A stretch of 64,000 nt of DNA from Fabrea salina (taxonomy: Eukaryota; Ciliophora; Heterotrichea; Heterotrichida; Fabreidae), in assembly GCA_022984795.1 (NCBI GenBank), contig JALIHJ010000024.1, positions 186,001 through 250,000 on the forward strand, read 5' to 3'. Shown in pieces: positions 25,012 to 33,631 of the stretch. Numbering within the stretch: the first letter of the stretch is position 1; every line of letters begins with the position of its first letter. The translations under genes and the position numbers were made by a program. The notes below the pieces were generated by a model that saw only the letters and a list, made by a program, of their open reading frames with translations, did no database searches and had not been told where the DNA came from.

Positions 25012-25902
25012 TTAAAAAATATCCTTGAAAAGAGAAGCACCAAGTAGTGTGACTGCTACACATTCGTCCCTGATCTCGTCGCGGATCCTAAGTCCAGTGC
25101 CGTCCACAGGTAAACTGAGGACATAACCCTTAGGATCCCTTTCAAACATGACGTAGTCAAAAGTAGGGTGGTGTTTGCGGTACTCCTCCATTTTCTGCCT
25201 TGCATAGTGCGCGTCGCCAACAACTTCCCCGTGCTGGTTAACCCACTCCACCTTATACTTGTCCCAGTGATGAAACCCTTCCAGGGTTTTTCTCGCTGAC
25301 GAGTGGCTGTTGAAGCCCAAAATTGCGAAGAAGTTTTCTTTGTCTTCGCATATTTCGTAATCAAAGGTGACTGTGATGATCCTCACAGGGTTAGCGAACA
25401 AACTGCGTAGTGAGTCTTCGTCATCAGAGCTACTAAGGCCTGATATTTTGAGACTTTTATTAAGACTGTTCCCGTTAGAAACTAGTTGTCTTTGAAGTGT
25501 GTTATATAAGTTTTCGAACTTTTCCATGTCGTAAAAGAACAAGTGTTTGTATGCCTTCAAAAGCTTACAAGCTTGTTCTGTCTTGCCCCTTTGGTGTAGG
25601 AGACTTGCTAGGTCTTTGATAGCGCTTTCGACGCGCTCTCCGTTCTTAATAGCCAGCTTGTAGTAGGCCTCAGCTTTGTCGAGGTCTCTTTCTTTGTACT
25701 CCGCCTGCTTGGCAAGCGCGTAGGGAGAATCTCCCTTAGGTATTGGAAGTCCTTTGTCATTGCGGGTTCTAGATCTGGGCTTTCTGGTATTGGACTCATC
25801 TGAAGAACTTGACTTTGAGTAGGACTTATTTTTGTGTTTAAATGAATTGTCGGCCTTTAAGTTACGCTTTGTAGTAGAATTGTGTGTACTTTTGAAGCCC
25901 AT
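25012..25902 (-). CDS. TPR-like protein of unknown function
   Basis: 296 residues. The first 55 are basic and Ser/Arg-rich (SYSKSSSSDESNTRKPRSRT), followed by two or three TPR/SEL1-like helical repeats at about 60-135 (ALAKQAEYKERDLDKAEAYY, SAIKDLASLLHQRGKTEQAC). The C-terminal half is a mixed domain I do not recognise (FDYEICEDKENFFAILGFNS, HHPTFDYVMFERDPKGYVLS). It begins MGFKSTHN, a weak N-myristoylation candidate. An E2F-like site lies 24 bp upstream of the ATG, which hints at S-phase expression. Confidence 0.75.
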   Translation of the reverse strand: MGFKSTHNSTTKRNLKADNSFKHKNKSYSKSSSSDESNTRKPRSRTRNDKGLPIPKGDSPYALAKQAEYKERDLDKAEAYYKLAIKNGERVESAIKDLASLLHQRGKTEQACKLLKAYKHLFFYDMEKFENLYNTLQRQLVSNGNSLNKSLKISGLSSSDDEDSLRSLFANPVRIITVTFDYEICEDKENFFAILGFNSHSSARKTLEGFHHWDKYKVEWVNQHGEVVGDAHYARQKMEEYRKHHPTFDYVMFERDPKGYVLSLPVDGTGLRIRDEIRDECVAVTLLGASLFKDIF

Positions 25903-26256
25903 TTTTTATTGATTATCGGCCATAGTTTGCGCCAAACAATATTTTTTTAATTGTTTTTAAGCCGTGAAGGCATGCTTGTTAGAAGTCACTGGGAAAGGAG
26001 TCTTTAGGGGTCGTTAGGCGCTTAGACTCACTTTTGAATTTTTTACTCAAATAATAAAAATACCAACCAGAACCACCTCTGAAGAGACAGCCTTAGTCTA
26101 GATGTTAAAAGCTAAGTCAACTCTGAGATTGCCAAGGGTTAAATTCCTGATTGTTGCAAAATCTCATCGTCAGAAATATGGAGGGAGGGAAATGCTCGCC
26201 CTAATTCACTGCAAAGATTTAAGTTTAAGCTTACTGACTTAGCAATTAGTTTAGTA
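25903..26256. other. 354-bp intergenic region
   Basis: This gap holds an E2F-like site near the TPR gene, and an inverted repeat GAGTCT (25998-26003) / AGACTC (26024-26029) with a GC-rich loop, followed by an AATTTTTTAC stretch that looks like an Sm site. I see no tRNA, no matching spliceosomal RNA and no credible open frame. A small RNA is possible but not supported further. Confidence 0.35.
25926..25936 (-). promoter_or_regulatory. E2F-like site upstream of TPR gene
   Basis: TTTGCGCCAAA on the plus strand reads TTTGGCGCAAA on the coding strand, which contains the E2F core TTTGGCGC. It ends 24 bp upstream of the ATG at 25902. Confidence 0.4.
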
Positions 26257-26676
26257 TTAAATCCGTTCTACTAGTTTAGGAATCTCTTCCCTTGAGTAGA
26301 GGTTTCCTAACAGATTACTTTTGTAATTCAAAGTAACTAAAGCAACACAACTCACAAACAACAAAGAAGCACTAACTTTCCCCACAAGTCCCATCTCAGG
26401 CCCTAAACACAAACTTCCCATAAAGAACTCTAAACTTCCCTTTACATAGCCATTGTCAATGGCTGGCACAACATTCACTATATAATTTTCCCTCACAAAG
26501 GGTGAAATCTCGTTCAGCACTAACAAACTCGAAAACAGCCTAAGTAAAACTCACACTAAGTAAAAACAAACCACTGCTGAAGTCCACCCTACAGCCAAAA
26601 GGTTCAGGGCACTTGCAGTCATACACAGTCCGCTTGGCACCACCACTAGAAGTTTCAAGGCCACTTCTTTGTCCAT
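26257..26676 (-). CDS. Four-TM Golgi/COPI-associated (TVP15-like) protein, one 15-nt intron
   Basis: 134 residues after removing a 15-nt intron at 26540-26554. Four hydrophobic segments are seen: about 9-30 (LLVVVPSGLCMTASALNLLA), 34-53 (AVVCFYLVLFSSLLVLNEI), 70-85 (SLEFFMGSLCLGPE) and 90-112 (GKVSASLLFVSCVALVTLNY). Length and layout fit the COPI-associated/TVP15 family of small Golgi membrane proteins, a moderate-confidence call. The C-terminus is short and charged. The start is 1 bp after the stop of the upstream coiled-coil gene. Confidence 0.7.
26540..26554 (-). other. 15-nt intron of TVP15-like gene
   Basis: Coding strand GTGAGTTTTACTTAG, with A at position 10. It is the only one of the six with GTGA rather than GTAA. 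It carries an in-frame TGA. Splicing restores one continuous membrane segment (CFYLV joined to LFSSLLVL). Confidence 0.8.
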
Positions 26677-26677
26677 T

Positions 26678-28840
26678 TTACATTAAGTTCCTTAAAATTG
26701 AGTGCAAGTTGCTTTGGAAGAAGTTTGAAACCTGGGAGCTCTTAGCTCTTTGCTCAAGCAACTCCCCAAAGCCTTGCTTCCTGAGCACGGGCTTCAGGGT
26801 TTCTTCTGAACTGAGTTTTTGAAGAAGCACTACGAGGTTTTCTTCTAAGTCTTCTGCAGTTCCCACTCGCAGTCCTCTGTTAATGGCTTTTTCGCAAGCG
26901 TCCATCATTCCTTTTAAGCTGTTTGAAAAGGAGCACCCTGAGATGTACTGGTTGAACTTGTAAGAGTCCATCGTAAGCGACAAAAGGATTTCACTGGAAA
27001 CTGTTGAAAGGTCATCCGAGAAGTCCAGTAAAGCCAAAAACACTAAAATGGAGTTTCTGTAAGTCTGCAGAAGCAGTTCTGACACTAAGGACGAGTGCTC
27101 TCCCACCAAACTCCTTCTCAAGTAGTTAAGAGCTTCTTTAAGTTGAGACTTTGAGTGAGAAACTAGCAACAGCAACAAACTTGCCAGCACTCCAGTTTCC
27201 AAGTCTTTTCCAGTTAAAGACTTTTCTAAGTAAAACCCTACTGCTTTGTGGACTGCCTTTTTACTAAAAACCTCGTAAAGGGGCCTTCTTGACCCTTTGA
27301 CCTTGAGTTTGGCTAGTTTTTTCTTCCAAACTTCTGTAACTGGACTGAACTCCAAGTGACTAGGCACTTCCCCTCCTTCAGAGGGTTCACTCCAGGCATA
27401 AATCAGCACATCCCAAAGCCCCCACAAAACTGACTTGTGGATCTCTTTTCGGCACTTTCTTACGAAGGGCAACAACTGAACTACTTCTACCACAAAACAG
27501 TTAAACACTGGGTACAGAAGTTCCCCTAGGTTGTCTTCAGTGTTTCTAAGAGAAATCCTTGACACCGAAGAGCGCGGACTCGAACTTGTGCAAAGCGGAA
27601 GAGTGAGTCGTGAACAAGTGAGGAAGTTATGCAGAGCTTCAAGTGCAACTTCTAACTCTGGAGTAACTTGGACTAAGGGTTTTTTAGGAGACGGTTTAGG
27701 AGGGGACTCGGGAGGAGAGGGAGGTTTTTGGGGCTTGGAAAGTGACTGTTCTAAAAGGGAGTTCCTAGCTTTGAGTTTAGCTATTTCTTGGGCTTGTTTG
27801 CTGACTAGGTTTTTGTCTTGCTGTGAACTTGAGTCTACTTGGCTGAGTTTCATTTTAAGTTGAGAGTTGGACTTTTCAAGGCTTTGGATTCTAGACTTGA
27901 GTTTTGAGGTTTCAAGGCTAGTTTGGGGTTTTTGTTTTTCTAAAAGTTGTTGTCTGCTGCGAGTTACTTTAAGCATTTCAGACAGGTTTTTTTCGAGACT
28001 TTTGAGTCTTTTCATGTGTTTAGCTATTTCTTGTTTGGCTTTTTGTTCGATTTGGGAAGTTATTTGCTCAGCTTTGACAGAGACTTCTTGGAGCATGGCG
28101 CTTTCTTTGCGGGCAAGGTCTTCTTGCATGGTTTTGAGTTCTTTTTCGCGTTGGTTGAGTTCTGAGGTTTTGCGGTCAAGCATTTCTTTGATGCCTACTA
28201 GTTCGTTGTAGATGTTTTCGTTTAACTGGTGTTTGCTTTCTCTGAGTTTTTCTTCAGTTTGCAGTTGGACTTGGTTGATGCTTTTTTTCAAACCTTGTTT
28301 TCTGGTGAACAACTCTAAAGCGTTGAAGGATATGAACCTTTGTTCTGAGTCCACTGAAATGCTGTTGAGTAGCTCTTCTCTGGCTTCTTGGGTTTCTATG
28401 AGCTCTGGGAACTCAAACTCTAGGCTTTCTAAAAAGTCTTTGGTCCTTATTTTGTCGTTGTCTGGGAAGTACTGGTGCAGAAACTTCAAAGTTTCTTGGT
28501 CTGTGATTATGTCTTCCCAAGTAAGTGACTTCCTAGGCTGTCTTTCGCTTCTGAACCCGTATTCGCTCATCTCGTTGACTAAGTCTTGATGCTTGCGCAG
28601 CATGCGCATGCTTGGTCCTTGGCTTTTGCGAAGTATTCCTAGGTCTTTCCTGAGAGCTTCGCTGCTTTTCCTCAAACTTTCAAAAGTGTTTTCGTCTTCG
28701 CGGTTTTCTTGTTCGTTGTCTATTTCAGAGAGACTCAGTGGGTTGAGGGCGTTTTCTATTCTTTTAGAGATTTGTTCGTATTTTTCTGAAAGCTCTGAAG
28801 AGTCTTTAAAAGTTACGCTCTTCTTGTATTTGCTTTCCAT
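26678..28840 (-). CDS. Coiled-coil protein with C-terminal helical domain
   Basis: 720 residues. Residues 1-130 are charged and probably disordered. A small helical unit near 110-180 (WEDIITDQETLKFLHQYFPD) may be EF-hand- or LisH-like. A long coiled coil follows from about 185 to 375, then a Pro/Ser linker (PPSPPESPPKPSPKK), then a compact helical domain (about 395-720) rich in Leu with no recognised motif. It looks like a structural or centriolar/ciliary protein, but that is inference. The stop codon is 1 bp before the ATG of the TVP15-like gene. Its promoter is shared with a small divergent gene at 29039. Confidence 0.75.
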   Translation of the reverse strand: MESKYKKSVTFKDSSELSEKYEQISKRIENALNPLSLSEIDNEQENREDENTFESLRKSSEALRKDLGILRKSQGPSMRMLRKHQDLVNEMSEYGFRSERQPRKSLTWEDIITDQETLKFLHQYFPDNDKIRTKDFLESLEFEFPELIETQEAREELLNSISVDSEQRFISFNALELFTRKQGLKKSINQVQLQTEEKLRESKHQLNENIYNELVGIKEMLDRKTSELNQREKELKTMQEDLARKESAMLQEVSVKAEQITSQIEQKAKQEIAKHMKRLKSLEKNLSEMLKVTRSRQQLLEKQKPQTSLETSKLKSRIQSLEKSNSQLKMKLSQVDSSSQQDKNLVSKQAQEIAKLKARNSLLEQSLSKPQKPPSPPESPPKPSPKKPLVQVTPELEVALEALHNFLTCSRLTLPLCTSSSPRSSVSRISLRNTEDNLGELLYPVFNCFVVEVVQLLPFVRKCRKEIHKSVLWGLWDVLIYAWSEPSEGGEVPSHLEFSPVTEVWKKKLAKLKVKGSRRPLYEVFSKKAVHKAVGFYLEKSLTGKDLETGVLASLLLLLVSHSKSQLKEALNYLRRSLVGEHSSLVSELLLQTYRNSILVFLALLDFSDDLSTVSSEILLSLTMDSYKFNQYISGCSFSNSLKGMMDACEKAINRGLRVGTAEDLEENLVVLLQKLSSEETLKPVLRKQGFGELLEQRAKSSQVSNFFQSNLHSILRNLM

Positions 28841-29038
28841 TTATTTGAATACTTGCTCAGGACAGAGCTCAGTCGTCTAGGCTGATTATTGGTTATTTCA
28901 GTTCTGAAGTTACTTAGTTAAGTTAAGCTTACAAAAAGAAGTGTTTTGAGGTAATTTTGGCTAGATTCGTTCATTGGCTGAGTAATTAGAAATTTTCTAG
29001 ACGATGATAATAGAGCAATTTGTGTGGCCCATTTATAA
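28841..29038. promoter_or_regulatory. Divergent promoter with inverted octamer TCGTCTAG/CTAGACGA
   Basis: This 198-bp gap lies between two divergent ATGs. It holds TCGTCTAG at 28873-28880 and its exact reverse complement CTAGACGA at 28997-29004, each about 35 bp from one of the start codons. The same octamer occurs at 10144-10151 in another divergent gap. This symmetry suggests one transcription-factor site serving each direction. Confidence 0.35.
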
Positions 29039-29299
29039 ATGGAAAATCAAGATCAGAAATCCTTCAACAGCGCCCAAATCAATAACTCCCAAGCAAGTTC
29101 GCAGCCTCCTAGGATAGGATACGCCCAAAAACTGTTCCACTACAGTGGACTAAACAACTTGCTGTCCTTCGGGCCTTCAAAGCATGACATTGCCATGAGC
29201 CACGGAATTCCTGGCCCAGGCTCAGAGTTGCCTACTCACCCAGTCCTCTATAGGAGCAAGTCTGACGACCACGTGCACATTCTTTCAAGCAACTTATAA
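29039..29299 (+). CDS. Short unknown protein
   Basis: 86 residues, not recognised. It is polar, with a Gln/Asn/Ser-rich start and a middle that may fold (RIGYAQKLFHYSGLNNLLSF, GIPGPGSELPTH). A GPGS element recalls PG-rich axonemal repeats but occurs only once. There is no signal or membrane segment. The ATG is preceded by TTTATAA, the pattern seen at many starts here. The next gene on the other strand ends 77 bp away. Confidence 0.5.
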   Translation: MENQDQKSFNSAQINNSQASSQPPRIGYAQKLFHYSGLNNLLSFGPSKHDIAMSHGIPGPGSELPTHPVLYRSKSDDHVHILSSNL

Positions 29300-29376
29300 G
29301 TATAATTAATAACCTGAGATATATTTTTAATTCTTCTCAAAACTAGCTAAAAAAACTTAAGGAAACCAGGCATAGT

Positions 29377-29895
29377 TTATTTGTTAAATTTGGGATTGTA
29401 AGTAGGTTTTCCGAAGTTAAAAGGAATATATTTATGCTTGATCATGTGGGCTATTTGGTTCCTCATAGTTGCTACGAACAAAACTATAAAGTACATCACA
29501 AGCACTGGCCAGAACACAGGTATATCCATTGACTTGATATAAGTGCACGCAAAAGCTACGGAAGCGGCTATTGTTAAGTTTTTCCAAAACTTAAACTCAC
29601 TGAGTTTCCGCACAAAAGGTCTGTACTCGTCGGTCTCCCGCATAGGAAGCACTGGTCTGTCGCTGTCTTCGTCTTCTAAGTCTGCCATCAGTGGAGTCAA
29701 AAATCTTATAAACAGGTTCAGAATGAATATTGCAAGTGCGTAAGAAACTACGTAGTACCCGCCTGTGTAAAGCGCCCTAATCGCGTAAGCCAAGAGCAAT
29801 ACTACAGCTACTGCCCACCTAGTCTTAGGGTAGACTATTATTTTATCACTGACTACCTGTGCCTGTTGCCTCAACTTCAACCCTACTACTTCCAT
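29377..29895 (-). CDS. RER1: RER1, Golgi-to-ER retrieval receptor
   Basis: 172 residues. I start at the ATG at 29895; the longer frame begins at a TTG. The family's conserved blocks are clear: TRWAVAVVLLLAYAIRALYT, YRPFVRKLSEFKFWKN, PVFWPVLVMYFIVLFVATMR and the end HMIKHKYIPFNFGKPTY. Four membrane segments are expected. RER1 sits in the early Golgi and returns ER membrane proteins by recognising polar residues in their membrane segments. The gene is the usual RER1 length. It starts 17 bp after the end of the tubulin ligase gene. Confidence 0.97.
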   Translation of the reverse strand: MEVVGLKLRQQAQVVSDKIIVYPKTRWAVAVVLLLAYAIRALYTGGYYVVSYALAIFILNLFIRFLTPLMADLEDEDSDRPVLPMRETDEYRPFVRKLSEFKFWKNLTIAASVAFACTYIKSMDIPVFWPVLVMYFIVLFVATMRNQIAHMIKHKYIPFNFGKPTYNPKFNK

Positions 29896-29912
29896 ATTAA
29901 TTACACTCAAAG

Positions 29913-31541
29913 TTAATTAGACTCACAGGCTCTATTGAAAACTAACCGGAAACCGTTCTGCAGCGGAAAACTATACTGGGAACAAGGAATGAAGTAAGGG
30001 TCCAAAGCAATTCTAAAAGCATCATGGAGCATGTTAGGAATCAAGGTGGCGAGGTACGGGCTGCTCAAAGCCAAACAAGGATTGGTGTTGACTTCTATAA
30101 GCCAAGGCTTGAGTTCAGTGTCCAACATAAAGTCATAGCCGAAGATCTCGAACCCATTCAGTCGCATTTTAGGGTCGAGTTTGCACTGAGTAGCTTCGAT
30201 GGTGTCTTTAACTAAGTTTTGTATTTTAGGGTAGATTACTCCGAGGAAGTCTTGGTTGTGGTTTTCTTGCACAAAAACTTGGAACTCTTCAAAAGACAGT
30301 TTGTTTCCAAGTTCGTGTTTTCCGTAGTTAGGTGATTTTTTCTGCACAGCGTCGTTCGTCAAGTGCACATATTTATCTGTTACGTTGTTTAAGTTGAACT
30401 CTGAACAAGCTGTTCGGATGTAGCCTTCTTCGTAGAAGTAAGCTTGTAAGTTCCCGTTAACACTAGTCGCTAACGTAAAGCACCTTATGTCGAACTTTCT
30501 TCCTTTGTAAAGCAAAGGGTTCTCAATGTACTTTTGGACCACGTAAGTTTTGTGCTTGCCTTTTTGGATGGTTTCTAAGACTTTGTCGTAAGAGTCGCAT
30601 ACAGTAATTCCGTTGCCTCTGTTGGTGGCTTCGCCAGGTTTGACTATCCAGACTCTTTGAGGGGACTTTTGGAGCTGGATAAGGGCTTGGTCCTGGACTC
30701 CTTCTTTGACATAGTAAGTTTCAGGAATGAACTCAAAAGGCACTAAGTTTTTTGACTGGTAAAACTCAAGCATGTTGAGGAAGAGCTTTTTTTTGCTGGC
30801 TAACTCTCCGTTGTTTTCGAGCTTGTTGTAGAATTTAAGGGTTTTACAAGAAGTTTTGTCTAGAGGGTGGAGTTCGCAGTCATCGGTCATGATTTTTTTA
30901 GGGCCTCTGTAAGTCTTTAGTTGTTCAATGATCTTTTTTTGTTTTAGTTGGGTCCAAACGAAGTTAGCTATGTAAGGAGAGTGCACTTTGACCCAGCCTA
31001 GTTTTTCTTTAAGGATCTTGTTGATCAAGATATCGTTGTTCCCAGGACCTACGAAGTACTTGTAGTTAGCTTGGTGTTTGTACTTAACTTCTAATCCGTT
31101 GCTTTTTTGGACGGCCAAAAACTCAGGCTGGACTTGAAATATTCTAGAAACACTACTTAAGTCCGAAGTAGACAGCGTGTAACTCACGGAGGAGTTCCTA
31201 GGCATAATGGGTTTTAACTGGATAGTCATTCTAGCGATTTGTTCTTGTTCTTCTTTTTTGGTTTGAAATGAAGTTCTTTTGTAAAGTAGTTTTTGTTTGT
31301 TTAGTTTAGAAAAGTTCCTCGTCTTGTAAGCTGAGTTGTAAGCGTTGTTTTGGATGGAAAGGTGCACTTTGGAGTGTCCGAACTTAGAAGACCTGAACCT
31401 TTTTTGGTCCATAATCTGGAGTAGTTCTTCTTCAGTGTTTCTAGGAGATTCAAAGTAGTCTGGCTGCTTTAAGTTGATTCCTTTAATGGATAAAGAAACA
31501 TTTCTTCTGTAGTCAGGGATGACTCTTACTAGTGACTGCAT
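29913..31541 (-). CDS. Tubulin-tyrosine ligase-like (TTLL) enzyme
   Basis: 542 residues. The first ~150 are basic and disordered. An ATP-grasp TTL domain spans about 160-520: KIMTDDCELHPLDK, VWIVKPGEATNRGNGI (the conserved KPxxxxRGxGI loop), VVQKYIENPLLYKGRKFDIR, YVHLTNDAVQKKSPNYG and GFDF-type FGYDFMLDTELKPWLIEVNT with the metal-binding Glu and Asn. All catalytic elements appear intact. TTLLs add glutamate or glycine chains or tyrosine to tubulin; which one cannot be told. A role in cilia or cortical microtubules is likely in a ciliate. Confidence 0.93.
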   Translation of the reverse strand: MQSLVRVIPDYRRNVSLSIKGINLKQPDYFESPRNTEEELLQIMDQKRFRSSKFGHSKVHLSIQNNAYNSAYKTRNFSKLNKQKLLYKRTSFQTKKEEQEQIARMTIQLKPIMPRNSSVSYTLSTSDLSSVSRIFQVQPEFLAVQKSNGLEVKYKHQANYKYFVGPGNNDILINKILKEKLGWVKVHSPYIANFVWTQLKQKKIIEQLKTYRGPKKIMTDDCELHPLDKTSCKTLKFYNKLENNGELASKKKLFLNMLEFYQSKNLVPFEFIPETYYVKEGVQDQALIQLQKSPQRVWIVKPGEATNRGNGITVCDSYDKVLETIQKGKHKTYVVQKYIENPLLYKGRKFDIRCFTLATSVNGNLQAYFYEEGYIRTACSEFNLNNVTDKYVHLTNDAVQKKSPNYGKHELGNKLSFEEFQVFVQENHNQDFLGVIYPKIQNLVKDTIEATQCKLDPKMRLNGFEIFGYDFMLDTELKPWLIEVNTNPCLALSSPYLATLIPNMLHDAFRIALDPYFIPCSQYSFPLQNGFRLVFNRACESN

Positions 31542-31571
31542 ATTACTTAAAAGTTATGGGCTAGGTTATAA

Positions 31572-31655
31572 ATGGCTTATAAAAATTCTATGGAATATGA
31601 TGAAAATCTTGCCCCGTATGAGAGTGATTACTTAACCCGTTCTGACCCTTTATAA
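31572..31655 (+). other. 27-codon upstream ORF in leader of GPCR-PIPK gene
   Basis: ATG at 31572, preceded by GGTTATAA as at many real starts here, opens a 27-codon frame ending in TAA at 31653-31655, 40 bp before the GPCR-PIPK ATG. The peptide is MAYKNSMEYDENLAPYESDY plus seven residues. I could not join it to the next gene by a 15-nt intron. It may be a tiny gene, a regulatory uORF or chance. Confidence 0.25.
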
Positions 31656-31695
31656 GTAATTCATAAATATTAAGAGTGCTTTGGCTCTGTAAATA

Positions 31696-33615
31696 ATGCA
31701 GTATTGGCTGAAAATTTTATCTTACGGGTTTTTGGCTCCGATTTCAACAATTTCTGAGTTCTTGCTGATTTGGTGCTTTTTCAGAGTGTCCATGCTTAGA
31801 AAGCACCCTGGCATGCTTATATACTGGCAATGCATATTCCAGACCATTCTAGACTTGCATTGGTTCTCTGGAATTCCAGGTGTTAACTCCGCAATTCAAG
31901 GCTTCCCTTGTAAACTCATCGGAGCAGTAGCAGCTTCTTGTTTTTACATTTGTTGGAACTACAACTTGGCCCTTTCTTACGAAATCTACCAAAAGATCAG
32001 GAAGCCTTATATAGTTTCTTACTACTCACGGAGGGTCATCTACCACGTGCTTTCCCTTGGCCTGGCTATTCCAGTGTTTCTAACTCTGATCCTGGATAAC
32101 CACGAAGGGGACTCTATCATGGGAACTTGCTTGGTAGAAAAGAATTCCTGGTACGAATTCATTTTCCTCCCCCCTTTAGTTGTTCATCTGCCCTTGTGTT
32201 TGGCAGTAGTTATATACTCCTTGAAGGTGCTTTGGAAGAGAAAACTAGAAAACCACATTCTGTTCCATGCGTATGTAGTTCTGGCCTACACTCTGTCCTG
32301 GGGCCCAATAGCTATTACTCATATAATCAGCTACCCCAGCGGAGATGTTCCCTCTGGACTTTTGGGCTTTGTAGTGATTGTAGGTGGTTCTTCAGGGTTC
32401 TTTATATTCTTAGCAAGGATACTTGAACCCAACTTACTCAGCAGAATGAAAGAAGCACTTATTTGTAACAAAAACAGAACCAACTACAGGTTGATAGTTC
32501 GCTCACAAACTAGTTTTGCAGAGGCCAGACAAAGCCTAGTCACTGAGTCTTCGAGTCCAGGCTCGGGTTACAACACTCTTTTTGACTCACTCAACACAGA
32601 AGTAATCGTTAACATGCTCATAGGACTGAGTTACTTGTTTGAGAACCGGAAGCTCCCTAACAACCTCAGAAACCGAGACGAGAACTTTAAGTGGGACTTT
32701 GAAGTGGAGGTTGACCGTGTAGTGAACTTTACGATAGTTGAGTACTCAGGCTTGGGCTTTGAAGAACTCAGAAAAAAAGAAAAGGTTTCTAACAACGAGT
32801 TACTGAGTGCTTTTAACATAGAGCAGAACTTAACTGACTTAGAAGAAAGGAACATAAACCCAGGCGGAAGGGGGAATGCTTTTTTTTACTACACAGCAAA
32901 CAACCACTTCATAGTGAAAACTCTGACTGACAAAGAACTTAAGCGGTTCATAAAACTACTTCCTAAGTACTTTTCACGAGTACTTGACTCAGAGAACTCT
33001 TTGATCGCAAGAGCTTTTGGAGTGTTCAGCATAAAAGTAGACTACCACAGCCCTTACAACATAATGCTGGTAGAAAACGTGTTTGCAAACTGCAAAAACC
33101 CTTTAGTTTTTGACTTAAAGGGAAGCAAAATTGACAGAAGGTCAACCTCCACCTTTTACAAAACTTACACTGAAATGCCTAAAAGCAGAGTTTACAAAGA
33201 CATTGACTTCAGAATAAACATCCAAAGCTTGAACCTTTCGCCCTTTCAGTGCGAAGAAATAGTTAAGAGTCTCTACTACGATACACTCATTCTGGAAGAG
33301 GTTGAGATCATGGACTACTCACTGTTGATAGGAATAGTCCAGACCAAAGAACACAAACACTTCCACTCAGTGAAAAAATACAAGTTCACCTCTGAAGGCA
33401 AAACTTACTACTTAGCTTTAATAGACTACCTGCAGAAGTACGACGCTATGAAGAAGGTCGAAAACAAATTTAAGTCCATGAAGAACCGAATGAGTTCTGA
33501 AAACCTGTCTTCGATTCCTCCGAAACCCTACAGGGAAAGGTTCCTTAGCTTCGTGAAAGAAGTCATCGAACCTTGTGCCTACGAAAACTTTACTGTTTCA
33601 ATAGAGTCTGAATAA
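31696..33615 (+). CDS. Seven-TM receptor fused to phosphatidylinositol phosphate kinase
   Basis: 639 residues. Residues 1-255 have seven hydrophobic segments, starting almost at the Met (YGFLAPISTISEFLLIWCFF) and ending GFVVIVGGSSGFFIFLARIL. Residues about 295-635 are a PIP kinase domain: a GRGNAFFYYT glycine-rich loop, catalytic Lys in FIVKTL, LVFDLKGSKIDRRS, the MDYSLLIGI motif and a C-terminal IDYLQKYDAMKKVENKFK. This is the RpkA-type architecture known from Dictyostelium and oomycetes. It likely makes PI(4,5)P2 or a related lipid directly under receptor control. No N-terminal ligand domain is present. Confidence 0.93.
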   Translation: MQYWLKILSYGFLAPISTISEFLLIWCFFRVSMLRKHPGMLIYWQCIFQTILDLHWFSGIPGVNSAIQGFPCKLIGAVAASCFYICWNYNLALSYEIYQKIRKPYIVSYYSRRVIYHVLSLGLAIPVFLTLILDNHEGDSIMGTCLVEKNSWYEFIFLPPLVVHLPLCLAVVIYSLKVLWKRKLENHILFHAYVVLAYTLSWGPIAITHIISYPSGDVPSGLLGFVVIVGGSSGFFIFLARILEPNLLSRMKEALICNKNRTNYRLIVRSQTSFAEARQSLVTESSSPGSGYNTLFDSLNTEVIVNMLIGLSYLFENRKLPNNLRNRDENFKWDFEVEVDRVVNFTIVEYSGLGFEELRKKEKVSNNELLSAFNIEQNLTDLEERNINPGGRGNAFFYYTANNHFIVKTLTDKELKRFIKLLPKYFSRVLDSENSLIARAFGVFSIKVDYHSPYNIMLVENVFANCKNPLVFDLKGSKIDRRSTSTFYKTYTEMPKSRVYKDIDFRINIQSLNLSPFQCEEIVKSLYYDTLILEEVEIMDYSLLIGIVQTKEHKHFHSVKKYKFTSEGKTYYLALIDYLQKYDAMKKVENKFKSMKNRMSSENLSSIPPKPYRERFLSFVKEVIEPCAYENFTVSIESE

Positions 33616-33631
33616 CTAATTTCCATAATAA

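Noticed and set aside
25960-26045. Spliceosomal snRNA (inverted repeat followed by an AATTTTTT stretch)
   Set aside because: No conserved U1, U2, U4, U5 or U6 sequence is found; the Sm-like stretch is common in AT-rich gaps.
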